In this document: positions 6,989 to 14,141 of the stretch, one piece after another
Layout of the letters: the number at the start of each line of letters is the position of its first letter
Numbering within the stretch: the first letter of the stretch is position 1
DNA from: Eubacterium sp.
Lineage (GTDB): Bacteria > Bacillota_A > Clostridia > Lachnospirales > Lachnospiraceae
DNA: 14,141 nucleotides
Direction: 5' to 3'
Assembly (NCBI GenBank): GCA_017475785.1
Contig: JAFVEX010000029.1
Span: 1 to 14,141, forward strand
Position numbers and translations under genes: made by a program
The notes under the pieces: generated by a model
The model's input: the letters and a program-made list of their open reading frames with translations, nothing else
What the model was told of the DNA's origin: nothing
Databases searched by the model: none

Positions 6989-8515
6989 ATGTCTGTCAAG
7001 ACAAAACATCTGATAAGAGTTATCTGTTTTCTGCTGATTTTCGCGCTTCTGTTTCTGGGCGCGCAGAGAATTCTGCAGTCTAAGTGGGATACGTTCGGCA
7101 CGAACGGTGATAAATATATTGTGCAGCAGTTCAATTCTCTTAAGAAAAACTCTGTTGAGCTTGCCATCATGGGCAGCAGCCAGGCGGTCCAGGGCGTCTC
7201 TTCCATGCGGTTCCTGGAGGCGCATCAGATCAGCGCGTTCAGCACCGCAGGCGCGATCCAGCCGACAGACTGCATGTATTACTACACAAAGCAGCTGCTG
7301 AAGAAGCAGCAGCTCAAGGCCGTACTGATTGACACCAGCATGCTGTTTGAGGAACCGCTGGAGCGCGGCTTCCGCAGAGTCTCCGACTTTATCCCCTTCA
7401 GCGCGGATAAGATGGAATTGATACTGAATTATTCCCGCTACAACCTCGCGAACAAAGGAAGCGGTTCGGCCGTCCGGAAATTCTGGTCTTACATGTTCCC
7501 GATCATGCAGTTCCACGACCGCTGGGAGGAGCTTGGAAAATCAGATTTCACGGATGAAGGAGCGTCTCCGTTTGTTTTCCGCGGTAATACTTCCCTGTTC
7601 AAGCGTGTCCCCCAGGATCTGGAGAAGATTCTGGTGGATGATAAGGAAGCTGATCCGGACCTGAAGTACGACGACTATGAGCTGACGTATTTCCGGAAAA
7701 CGCTGGACGCCCTGCAGAAGGCAGGCGTCAAAACCGTCCTGTTTAAGACGCCGAAGACGAGCTGGACGCGCGCGCACTATGAAGGCGCTCAGGCAATCGC
7801 CGATGAATACGGACTGGATTACATCGATTTCAATCTCAGAGAATATTATGAGGCGGCAGGAATCGACGGCGCGACAGACTTTAGCGACCGCGATCACCTG
7901 AACTATCACGGCTCCTTCAAGCTGACCGATTATCTGGCTGAATATCTTAAGGCGCAGGTATCATTCACGCCTGCAGTGCCGGACGCCGCCGAGCAGAAAC
8001 GGCTGGAGGTCTTCCACCGCTACAATATCGCGGCAGATCTGATCATGACAAATGACATCTCAGAACTGATTGCGTCCGCAGATCAGGAAGGTTTTGAACT
8101 GCTTGTACAGATTGACGCCGGGTCTGAGCTTCCGGAGGCGCTCCGCGCCGCCCTGTCTGACGCAGGGCTGCACGTGGATACCGCCGGAGCGGACGGCCAG
8201 AATTATATCGCGCGCGTCTCCGGCGGCACGCTCGTCCACGAGCAGCAGTCTGGAGGCATGATCACCTACGACGCAGTCATGGAAGGCGAAGACGCGCTCA
8301 ACACCGTTCACATAGAAAGCGACGCCGGGAAGAAAGGCGTCATCCAGCTGAATGGCAGTGATATTAAACTGAAGTCCCGCGGCGCGCATATCCTTGCGTA
8401 CGCGCCGGAATGGGCCGCGTCCATGCGCGTCACGACCATTACCTCACAGGAGGATGGATCCATTGTCCTGGCAGATTCTGCTCTGCCCACGCCAACAACA
8501 GAAGAGGAGGCCTGA
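6989..8515 (+). CDS. DltD-like, SGNH-type membrane-anchored protein (divergent paralogue)
   Basis: This 508-residue paralogue of the operon protein at 1924-3438 aligns without gaps over at least the first 200 residues. GGAGG lies seven bases before the ATG. Shared features are an N-terminal transmembrane anchor (about 8-24), MGSSQ (61-65), FHDRW (175-179), FRGNTS (197-202), SDRDHLN (299-305) with D300-x-x-H303, and KLTDYLAEYL just after. The C-terminal domain (about 345-508) has the same layout, with a SRGAHILAYAP strand and an Asp/Glu/Thr-rich tail. All candidate catalytic residues are kept, so this is not obviously a dead copy. It is transcribed away from the operon as a single gene and ends in a terminator. 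It may give a second acceptor or acyl specificity, or act when the operon is off (inference). Confidence 0.72.
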   Translation: MSVKTKHLIRVICFLLIFALLFLGAQRILQSKWDTFGTNGDKYIVQQFNSLKKNSVELAIMGSSQAVQGVSSMRFLEAHQISAFSTAGAIQPTDCMYYYTKQLLKKQQLKAVLIDTSMLFEEPLERGFRRVSDFIPFSADKMELILNYSRYNLANKGSGSAVRKFWSYMFPIMQFHDRWEELGKSDFTDEGASPFVFRGNTSLFKRVPQDLEKILVDDKEADPDLKYDDYELTYFRKTLDALQKAGVKTVLFKTPKTSWTRAHYEGAQAIADEYGLDYIDFNLREYYEAAGIDGATDFSDRDHLNYHGSFKLTDYLAEYLKAQVSFTPAVPDAAEQKRLEVFHRYNIAADLIMTNDISELIASADQEGFELLVQIDAGSELPEALRAALSDAGLHVDTAGADGQNYIARVSGGTLVHEQQSGGMITYDAVMEGEDALNTVHIESDAGKKGVIQLNGSDIKLKSRGAHILAYAPEWAASMRVTTITSQEDGSIVLADSALPTPTTEEEA

Positions 8516-8536
8516 GCCCCCTCTTCTTTCTTTTTT
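8500..8536 (+). terminator. Intrinsic terminator overlapping the end of the DltD-like paralogue
   Basis: AGAAGAGG (8500-8507) pairs with CCTCTTCT (8520-8527), with a T-rich tail to 8536. The stop codon TGA (8513-8515) lies in the loop, so the left arm is coding sequence (the Glu-rich end of the protein). The facing minus-strand gene ends at 8551; in that direction the hairpin lacks a T-run, so it would serve that gene only weakly. Confidence 0.75.
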
Positions 8537-8550
8537 CTGTCGTTTCTGTT

Positions 8551-11500
8551 TTATCCCTTATTGTATTTTTTCTGTTCCTTCAGCTCCAGCATCTCCCGCA
8601 GGTACCGGTAAATTCTCGCGCTGTTCTGGTCATCCGTGTAGGCAAAGTATTTCCGGTAATCCGCAAGATCCTTTTCCGGAAGACGGAAATCCTCCGCGAT
8701 CATTTCCTCAAGCAGTGTCAGCAGCTCATCCGGATCCTCTGTCCGCCTGCCGAACAGCTCTGTCCGCATATCGATATAGCTGCCGTTTGTCTCATTGTAC
8801 TTGTCCAGGTCAAACTGGTAGAACAGCACCGGCTTTTTCTGATAATACATATCCCAGCAGACACTGGAGTAATCCGTGATCAGCATGCGCGCGCGCATCA
8901 TGATCTCGTTGAGCGGCTCTTCTCCAAAGCGCACCAGACGTACCCTGTCGCTCTGCGGGCGGTCTGTCAGGAATGTCTCGATATAGCCGGCAAACTTCGG
9001 GTGCAGGTAAAAGAGCATGTCGCAGTTTGTCCGTTCCAGCAGCTCCGCAAGCTTTTCACTCTTGAGCAGAGCACTGTAATTCCTGAAATAATCACTCTCG
9101 ATGAACGCCTCCGGCTGCACTTCCTCGAGCCATCCGCGCCAGGTCGGCATCATCAGGATGGTGCGGTCTGCCTCTGTGCTCTTGTCCTCGAGCACATCCC
9201 ATCTGGAAAAGCCGGTGATCGGAATTTTTTCCGCGTGATACCCGAAGTTGTTCAGGATAATCTCATGCTCAAACTTCGAGGTCGTAACAAAGTAGTGCAT
9301 CCTGTATCCGGCCCGGACGCCGAAGATCGCGTGATCCTGCTTCAGCGCAGTGACGCCGTGCTGCAGGAACATAGTCTCGATTTTGCGCATCCGCTTGCGC
9401 ATCAGGCTCACCTTCGCCCTCCAGATATAGAGGTGCATCTTGGATTCCGAGCCGATGTACAGCTGCGCGGACAGCAGATACAGGAGGTGCCGGAAACTCA
9501 TGAACGGAATCACATTTCTGCCATACATGCTGACGCGGTCCCAGTCCGGTGAATCCTTCTTCATGACATAATAGATTTCCCGCTTTTCCTTTTCAGGAAG
9601 CTGCTCCATGCAGTATTTAAAGAAGAAATACCCGTTATCCTGCGCGGTATTGCACTGCTTTTCATAGACGAGCCAGATGTTCCTTCTGCGCAGGAAGACG
9701 CCGAAAATCTTGTAGATTCCATAGGCAAATGCCTCCCGGATAATCTGCCAGCGTCCGTCATACGGACTGCTCTCACGGTAGGTATAAGCAAGGAAGCCGC
9801 CGTAGCGGTACTGCGGGAACGTGATGTGCGTGTCACTCACCTGATACTGCAGATTGCGCAGGTAGAACCAGAGCTTCCACCGCTTCGACGCGAAATGCGG
9901 GCGCAGGCGGTAGGTCACGCCATTCCACTCACAGATGACAAACGGATCCCAGTAAACTTCCTTCAGAATCTGCCCGCCGAAATCAAATACTGTTTTGACC
10001 AGAATCCCGTCCGGGTGCGTGCCCAACGTGAAATCGACGGTGCGGTAAAGCTCGTCTTTGCTGCGGTGCTTCAGCACAACACCTGTGATGTGCAGACCCG
10101 GGATCGCGGGAATCACGACGTCGGTATACGCCCTGGTTCCTTTTGCCCGGTAGGAGACGATTGTCGCCCAGGTCTGCCGCCCGAGACCTCCGATGGTGCG
10201 GCTCTTTGCCGCGTAGAAGCTGTCCATCCAGCTCCGTTTAAACGGAACAAGTGAGAGCACGAGCTCCTCTCCCGTCTCCGGATCGGGATCCACCGGCACC
10301 GGCTCACAGAAGCAGTCTGTTTTGCGCGCTTTATAGATCGAGTCGATATCATACTTTGCGTAGTCCGGATCTTCAAACAGGCACAGCTGCTGCTCACCGG
10401 TACTGCGCACGCGGACGGAGCCGGCGATTTTGTGGTTTTTGTTATTGGGAAGCTTTGCGGCAATCACCCTCGCCTGCTCCTGCCATACGCCGCTGCCGCT
10501 GTCTGCGTCAAACGCGGCGATGATCTCCGTCCCTTTATTGACCAGCAGGATTTTTTCCAGACTGTACTGCTCCTTGTCCAGCAGTGTCAGTTTAAACGTG
10601 CTGCCTTCCTGCTCCAGCTTTGCCTTCAGCCAAATTGGCTCGCCCGCCCGGATCGAACACCCCTCCTCCGGCGCGAACATCTTCGTGACAAACTCTTCCT
10701 CGACCGGCAGGTTTGAAAACAGCCTCCTGATTTCCCTCTGGTGAAGCTTTTTGCGCGTGTGACCGATGTTCAGGAACTGCAGCACAAACTCCAGCTTCGT
10801 CATCGGCGTAGCGTCTGTCCGGATGACATACTCAAACGCGTCATTATACGTCTCATAGAGCGGCGTCCGCAGCGCGTTCGTAAATTTCGCGCGCTGCAGG
10901 ATGACCACATCATCCGGGCCGGTACTCTGGCGCAGAAGCTCCAGATCCCGCTCGTTTTTTGTCACCTCAGGCTCCAGCACCCTGCGGGTCACCTCGCAGT
11001 TCCGGCTGTAATCTTCCACCTTCAGGACATCCTCCCGTCCGTGGAGAATGACGTCCAGCAAATCTCCCGGCGTCGTCGGGGTATCATATCCGATAAAACG
11101 ATCACAGTAGGAAGGCACATTGTAGGTACAGGCGACCGGCCTGCTGCCGGAAAGATATTCGCACAGCTCTTCCGTCGTGTTTGCCGTCAGGAACGGCAGC
11201 TCCTTGATGTCCAGATACATCCCGCGCTCGCGCATGTATTCCTCAAAATCGTAGAGGAACAGGATAATCGGCTTCCGCGTGATGCTGTAATCAAACATGA
11301 CACTGGAATAGTCCGTAATCAGCGCGTCGCAGCAGTTCAGGAAAGCGTAATTGTTGCAGTCCTGCGGAAACTGCCGGATATGTTTGTAATTGTCCAGCCC
11401 CTTCATGCCGCGCATGAGCTGATGGAAGTTTACATACAGCATCGTGTCTTCCGTCAGGACTTCATCAATCCGGTCCAGCATGCCGCGAAGCTCCGCCTCA

Positions 11501-12210
11501 TAGGCGGGATCCACCGCCGAGCTGCTGGTGCCCCGCCAGGTCGGCATGTAGGCAAACAGCTTCTTTCCCTCCAGATTGTACCGCGCGCGGACAGCCTTCG
11601 CGTCCTCCTGGTCAAAGAAAATACTGTTCCGCGGATAACCGCAAAGAACGGTTTTCCCCGTGAAAAGATTCGTCAGGTTGTAATCCCGCATAATCGCGTC
11701 ACGCGTGTACTCGTTCGGGAACATGATGTGGCTGGCCTGCAGGAAGGTATGCTGCGCATAGAACATCGATTCAAGGCCTTCGCGCATCTGCTTGCCGAGC
11801 GTCTTGAGCGGCGTGCCGTGCCACGTCTGCAGATAGACCTGTCCGTCCTTGCGGATGTGGTAGGAGGGGAAGGAATTGTTGTTAATCAGATATTTTGCGG
11901 AAGCAAGCAGCTCCAGATATTCATCCGAATCAACAGACACCAGCTTAACCGGAAGCTGATGTTCCCGGACAAATTCCTCATGCTCTTTGATTTTTCCGTC
12001 AGAAGTGCTGTAATAGATCTCATAGTTCCCGCACTCTGCCCGCTTCATCAGGTCAAGAAGCATAAAATAAGATGAGTCCGAAATACTCTGGCCGTGGAAC
12101 GATTCAAACAGAATCCTGTTCTCCACAACCTTGCATTTTTTGTAGTATTTCGCGTAGCGAAAGCGGGGGGACTTCAGTTTGCGCAGTCCTTCTCGAATTC
12201 TTTTGAGCAT
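8551..12210 (-). CDS. Two-module CDP-glycerol glycerophosphotransferase (TagB/TagF family)
   Basis: This 1219-residue protein contains two complete Glyphos_transf-type modules. The first (about 100-400) has QTWHGTPLKTLG (128-139), MPTWRG (222-227) and LITDYSSVMFDYS (297-309). The second (about 860-1200) has FLQHGVTALKQDH (948-960), MPTWRG (1021-1026) and LITDYSSVCWDMYYQKKP (1110-1127). Between them, about 420-800, is a long region with no catalytic motif that I recognise, predicted to be mixed beta. Family members transfer glycerol phosphate (or ribitol phosphate) from a CDP-activated donor to start or extend teichoic-acid chains at the inner membrane face. Canonical TagF has one catalytic module; two intact ones suggest a bifunctional polymerase or alternating linkages (inference). 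The ATG at 12210 has AGGAGA about ten bases upstream. No transmembrane segment is evident; basic N-terminal residues may bind membrane. Confidence 0.87.
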   Translation of the reverse strand: MLKRIREGLRKLKSPRFRYAKYYKKCKVVENRILFESFHGQSISDSSYFMLLDLMKRAECGNYEIYYSTSDGKIKEHEEFVREHQLPVKLVSVDSDEYLELLASAKYLINNNSFPSYHIRKDGQVYLQTWHGTPLKTLGKQMREGLESMFYAQHTFLQASHIMFPNEYTRDAIMRDYNLTNLFTGKTVLCGYPRNSIFFDQEDAKAVRARYNLEGKKLFAYMPTWRGTSSSAVDPAYEAELRGMLDRIDEVLTEDTMLYVNFHQLMRGMKGLDNYKHIRQFPQDCNNYAFLNCCDALITDYSSVMFDYSITRKPIILFLYDFEEYMRERGMYLDIKELPFLTANTTEELCEYLSGSRPVACTYNVPSYCDRFIGYDTPTTPGDLLDVILHGREDVLKVEDYSRNCEVTRRVLEPEVTKNERDLELLRQSTGPDDVVILQRAKFTNALRTPLYETYNDAFEYVIRTDATPMTKLEFVLQFLNIGHTRKKLHQREIRRLFSNLPVEEEFVTKMFAPEEGCSIRAGEPIWLKAKLEQEGSTFKLTLLDKEQYSLEKILLVNKGTEIIAAFDADSGSGVWQEQARVIAAKLPNNKNHKIAGSVRVRSTGEQQLCLFEDPDYAKYDIDSIYKARKTDCFCEPVPVDPDPETGEELVLSLVPFKRSWMDSFYAAKSRTIGGLGRQTWATIVSYRAKGTRAYTDVVIPAIPGLHITGVVLKHRSKDELYRTVDFTLGTHPDGILVKTVFDFGGQILKEVYWDPFVICEWNGVTYRLRPHFASKRWKLWFYLRNLQYQVSDTHITFPQYRYGGFLAYTYRESSPYDGRWQIIREAFAYGIYKIFGVFLRRRNIWLVYEKQCNTAQDNGYFFFKYCMEQLPEKEKREIYYVMKKDSPDWDRVSMYGRNVIPFMSFRHLLYLLSAQLYIGSESKMHLYIWRAKVSLMRKRMRKIETMFLQHGVTALKQDHAIFGVRAGYRMHYFVTTSKFEHEIILNNFGYHAEKIPITGFSRWDVLEDKSTEADRTILMMPTWRGWLEEVQPEAFIESDYFRNYSALLKSEKLAELLERTNCDMLFYLHPKFAGYIETFLTDRPQSDRVRLVRFGEEPLNEIMMRARMLITDYSSVCWDMYYQKKPVLFYQFDLDKYNETNGSYIDMRTELFGRRTEDPDELLTLLEEMIAEDFRLPEKDLADYRKYFAYTDDQNSARIYRYLREMLELKEQKKYNKG

Positions 12211-12264
12211 GTCGTCTGATCTCCTGTATCGTCTTAATTTTCATGGAAGCGCCGGTCTGGTTAA

Positions 12265-12432
12265 TTAAAAACCGATGTACTGGTTCTCACCGTTTGTATC
12301 GATCCGTACTTCCTTATCAGGCGGCTGTTCTGAGTTTTGTACTTTCTTCACAGTCACATGGATTCCGTTATCTTTAACAGTGTACCATATTTGCCGGGAT
12401 TTCGGAACCAGAGACTTGACGAACACACGCAT
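12265..12432 (-). CDS. Possible small protein of 55 residues, function unknown
   Basis: An ATG at 12432-12430 opens a 55-codon frame ending in TAA at 12265. It begins MRVFVKSLVPKSRQIWYTVK and ends ENQYIGF. The amino-acid mix is ordinary and slightly basic, with no signal peptide, membrane segment or known motif. It lies 54 bases upstream of the two-module transferase on the same strand, so they could share a transcript. The ribosome binding site is poor. A TATAAT at 12457-12452 on this strand would give a very short leader but has no clear -35. It could instead be an open stretch of the leader. I do not recognise it. Confidence 0.4.
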   Translation of the reverse strand: MRVFVKSLVPKSRQIWYTVKDNGIHVTVKKVQNSEQPPDKEVRIDTNGENQYIGF

Positions 12433-12445
12433 TCTTCGCTAGTAT
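12416..12445 (+). promoter_or_regulatory. Possible promoter of the GtrB-like gene
   Basis: TTGACG (12416-12421) is followed after 18 bases by TAGTAT (12440-12445). Another -10-like sequence, TATTAT, lies at 12451-12456 without a good -35. The start would fall near 12452, giving a leader of about 70 bases that contains the inverted repeat at 12458-12494. The promoter overlaps the beginning of the possible small minus-strand gene. Confidence 0.4.
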
Positions 12446-12457
12446 GGAGGTATTATA

Positions 12458-12494
12458 GGAGACGAACGAAGCGGAAAAGCCATCTGTCGTCTCC
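12458..12494 (+). promoter_or_regulatory. Inverted repeat in the leader of the GtrB-like gene
   Basis: GGAGACGA (12458-12465) and TCGTCTCC (12487-12494) form a perfect 8-bp inverted repeat separated by 21 bases, just downstream of the candidate -10 boxes. In RNA it would be a leader hairpin 12 bases ahead of the AGGAGG at 12507-12512. In DNA it could be an operator. No T-run follows, so it is not a simple terminator. Confidence 0.5.
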
Positions 12495-12523
12495 CCAAGG
12501 AAGATGAGGAGGCTGCAGCTGAC

Positions 12524-13486
12524 ATGGAACAGACACGAACCGGAACACTGACTGTCATCATTCCGGCATACAACGAAGCGGATAACATCCTTCCGGCGTC
12601 AGAAACCGTTACTTCTGTTCTCGAGGAGGCCCGCATTTCACATGTGATTTTGTTTGTCGATGACGGTTCCTCGGACGGTACCTGGGCCGCCATACAGGAG
12701 GCAAGCAGAAGAAACCCGCATGTCAGCGGCCTGCACTTTTCAAGAAATTTCGGAAAGGAGGGTGCGATCGCGGCCGGGCTGTGCAACGCAAAGACAGAGT
12801 GCGCGGCTGTAATGGACTGCGACCTGCAGCACCCGCCGGAAAAGCTCGCGGAAATGTACGCGCTCTGGCAGGAAGGATTTGACGTCGTGGAGGGCATCAA
12901 ATCAGACCGGGGCAAGGAGTCCCGCTTCCACGCCGCCGCCTCCCACGCCTTTTACAGAAGCATCAGCAGGATGGCTGATCTCGATCTCGAAAACGCCTCC
13001 GACTTCAAGCTGCTGGATAAGAAGGTCATCCGCATCCTGCGGGATATGCCCGAGCGGACTCCTTTCTTCCGCGCCGCAACCTTCTGGGTCGGCTTCCGCC
13101 GCGCGTCCGTAACCTATGAAGTGCAGGAGCGCGCAAACGGCTCCTCAAAGTGGTCCGGACGTCAGCTTGTGCGCTACGCGGTCAACAACATCGCCGCCTT
13201 CTCCAGCGCGCCGATGAAGCTGGTCCTCTATCTGGGGATCTTCATGCTGATATTTGACGGAATCTTCGGCGTCATCGCGCTTGTGCAGAAAATCATGGGA
13301 ATCGCCGTGAGTGGCTTTACGACCACCATTCTCCTCCAGGTATTTATCGGCGCTGTCATGATCATCAGCATCGGCATCGTCGGCTATTACATCGCCAGAA
13401 TTTACACAGAGATACAGGGGCGGCCGCGCTTTATCGTGTCCGAATCCTGCGGAAAAGATACAGAAGACTACAGGGCCGTCGGATGA
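12524..13486 (+). CDS. GtrB/dolichyl-phosphate-mannose-synthase-like glycosyltransferase
   Basis: This 320-residue protein is a family 2 glycosyltransferase. Its N-terminal domain starts VIIPAYNEAD (11-20), followed by FVDDGSSDGTW (44-54) and the metal-binding DCDLQHPPE (98-106). RANGSSKWS (203-211) is typical of polyprenyl-phosphate sugar transferases. Two transmembrane helices (about 232-257 and 266-292) and the closing ARIYTEIQGRPRFIV complete the GtrB-like architecture. Such enzymes move a hexose from a nucleotide sugar to undecaprenyl phosphate, which is then used outside the membrane to decorate teichoic acids or other glycans. AGGAGG lies 11 bases before the ATG, a slightly long spacing. 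No flippase or GT-C partner gene is visible in the window. The sugar is unknown. Confidence 0.88.
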   Translation: MEQTRTGTLTVIIPAYNEADNILPASETVTSVLEEARISHVILFVDDGSSDGTWAAIQEASRRNPHVSGLHFSRNFGKEGAIAAGLCNAKTECAAVMDCDLQHPPEKLAEMYALWQEGFDVVEGIKSDRGKESRFHAAASHAFYRSISRMADLDLENASDFKLLDKKVIRILRDMPERTPFFRAATFWVGFRRASVTYEVQERANGSSKWSGRQLVRYAVNNIAAFSSAPMKLVLYLGIFMLIFDGIFGVIALVQKIMGIAVSGFTTTILLQVFIGAVMIISIGIVGYYIARIYTEIQGRPRFIVSESCGKDTEDYRAVG

Positions 13487-13513
13487 CCGACGGCCCTGCA
13501 GTCTTCTTTTTTT
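13462..13513 (+). terminator. Strong intrinsic terminator built into the end of the GtrB-like gene
   Basis: A 12-bp perfect GC-rich stem (13471-13482 with 13487-13498) has a four-base ATGA loop that contains the stop codon. It is extended below by eight more pairs (13462-13469 with 13500-13507) after one A-C mismatch. Seven T residues follow (13507-13513). The left arm encodes the last residues (EDYRAVG) of the protein. Confidence 0.92.
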
Positions 13514-13558
13514 GACAGGTGCCGCCGCACAAAGCATCTTCGTGCGAAAGTCCCTGTC
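13514..13558 (-). other. Two-tier hairpin between convergent genes
   Basis: GACAGG (13514-13519) pairs with CCTGTC (13553-13558), and inside it CGCAC (13526-13530) pairs with GTGCG (13542-13546). It lies 22 bases after the stop of the minus-strand peptidase gene. In that direction it is followed by A residues rather than T, so it is not a standard intrinsic terminator, though it may slow polymerase or protect the 3' end. Confidence 0.35.
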
Positions 13559-13579
13559 GTGGAAATACCCGAGGTTCCC

Positions 13580-14141
13580 TTATTCCCACCACTTGTTCCA
13601 GGAAATAACGGTATAGCTCCGCTTCTTTCCGGCGCCAAGATGGCTGTTGAACGTAAACCAGCTCTTCAGGTTTCCGCTGGTAACATAGGACTGGGAGCGG
13701 TTGTTGGAATCCGCCACCGCGAATTTTCCGTTTTTATATCCGTGAATGAGAATCCAGTGGGTGTGTCCGGTTGCTCCAGTGTCTCCGCCGCGCGTGTTCC
13801 CGCCGCCTCCGTAAATGGACCGTTTTACCCAGACAATTACCATGCGGCCGCGCAGCATGTGATCAATCAGCTGCCTGCGCGTCATGGTCGTCACTTTGCC
13901 CTGCAGGCCAAACGCCTTTGCGCACTTTACACTGAACATCGTTTTATATGTCGTGCCGGTGAAGTCATATCTGGGAGAATTAAATCTTGTCGGAAGCACC
14001 AGCCTGCCCGTCTTGGCGCTGATTGCCATCGCCGCGGCGCAGAGCCCGCACCCGCAGGCCGCAAGCCGATAATACGTATAGGATCTGGCAGAGACGATCT
14101 CCCGATGAGTCCACTGTCCATTGATCAGAATGCCGCGCGCC
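13580..14141 (-). CDS. C39-like papain-fold cysteine peptidase, 5' end cut by window edge
   Basis: The frame is open from the right edge (14140) to TAA at 13582-13580, with about 187 residues visible. RLAACGCGLCAAAMA holds the expected nucleophile cysteine in a GCG(L)C context, as in C39-like peptidases. THWILIHGYKNGKFAVADSNN supplies the catalytic His and the following Asp or Asn. A Gly-rich stretch (YGGGGNTRGGDTGATG) precedes the His. The protein ends in SYTVISWNKWWE. The N-terminus, where a signal peptide or wall-binding repeats would be expected, lies outside the window, so export cannot be judged. It may act on envelope or secreted proteins (inference). It converges on the GtrB-like gene and probably belongs to a separate transcription unit. 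Confidence 0.75.
   Translation of the reverse strand, partial: ARGILINGQWTHREIVSARSYTYYRLAACGCGLCAAAMAISAKTGRLVLPTRFNSPRYDFTGTTYKTMFSVKCAKAFGLQGKVTTMTRRQLIDHMLRGRMVIVWVKRSIYGGGGNTRGGDTGATGHTHWILIHGYKNGKFAVADSNNRSQSYVTSGNLKSWFTFNSHLGAGKKRSYTVISWNKWWE

Noticed and set aside
8410..9552. 380-residue plus-strand open frame antisense to the two-module transferase
   Set aside because: Arg/His/Gln-rich shadow of a well-supported minus-strand gene with clear catalytic motifs; no domain recognisable.
10741..12075. 444-residue plus-strand open frame antisense to the first transferase module
   Set aside because: It lies over the WHG, PTWRG and TDYSS motifs of the real gene and has shadow-like composition.
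13514..13558. Intrinsic terminator for the C39-like peptidase gene
   Set aside because: The hairpin is followed by A residues rather than T residues in that gene's direction.

Overview
The window looks like a cell-envelope polymer locus from a Gram-positive bacterium, most likely a Firmicute of class Clostridia (Lachnospiraceae-like). The evidence is strong AGGAGG-type ribosome binding sites, Dlt-like acylation genes, a teichoic-acid type CDP-glycerol glycerophosphotransferase, a GtrB-like glycosyltransferase, U-tailed hairpin terminators and moderately high GC. The species cannot be named from the sequence.

Positions 1-6839 (minus strand) form one compact operon. In transcription order it encodes an AMP-forming acyl/aminoacyl ligase (GTG start, 6839), a 74-residue acyl carrier protein, an MBOAT O-acyltransferase, a membrane-anchored SGNH/DltD-like protein (GTG start, 3438), an acyltransferase-3 family membrane protein (ATGA overlap with the previous gene) and a type II thioesterase that leaves the window at its left edge. 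A good sigma-A-type promoter (TTGAAA, 17 bp, TATAGT) lies in front of the ligase. Two tandem-repeat tracts interrupt the operon. One is a nine-unit 18-bp array coding for an AESGEA-like peptide inside the thioesterase (501-662). The other is a seven-unit array of about 15 bp starting at the ligase stop codon (5331-5436).

Positions 6840-8536 hold the divergent intergenic region and a plus-strand paralogue of the DltD-like protein, which ends in a terminator overlapping its stop codon. Positions 8551-12210 (minus strand) encode a 1219-residue protein with two complete CDP-glycerol glycerophosphotransferase modules. A possible 55-codon gene lies upstream of it. On the plus strand, 12524-13486 encodes a GtrB/dolichyl-phosphate-mannose-synthase-like glycosyltransferase with a very strong terminator built into its last codons. 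A minus-strand C39-like cysteine peptidase enters from the right edge.

Inferred working model: the two-module transferase builds or extends a polyol-phosphate (teichoic-like) polymer. The ligase loads an unknown acyl or aminoacyl group onto the carrier, the MBOAT protein moves it across the membrane, and the DltD-like protein(s) complete transfer to the polymer. The acyltransferase-3 protein adds another O-acyl group. The thioesterase may clear wrongly charged carrier. The GtrB-like enzyme would supply a polyprenyl-phosphate sugar for decoration outside the cell. Canonical dlt operons do not, to my knowledge, carry the thioesterase, the acyltransferase-3 gene or the duplicated DltD-like gene, so this may be a non-canonical relative.
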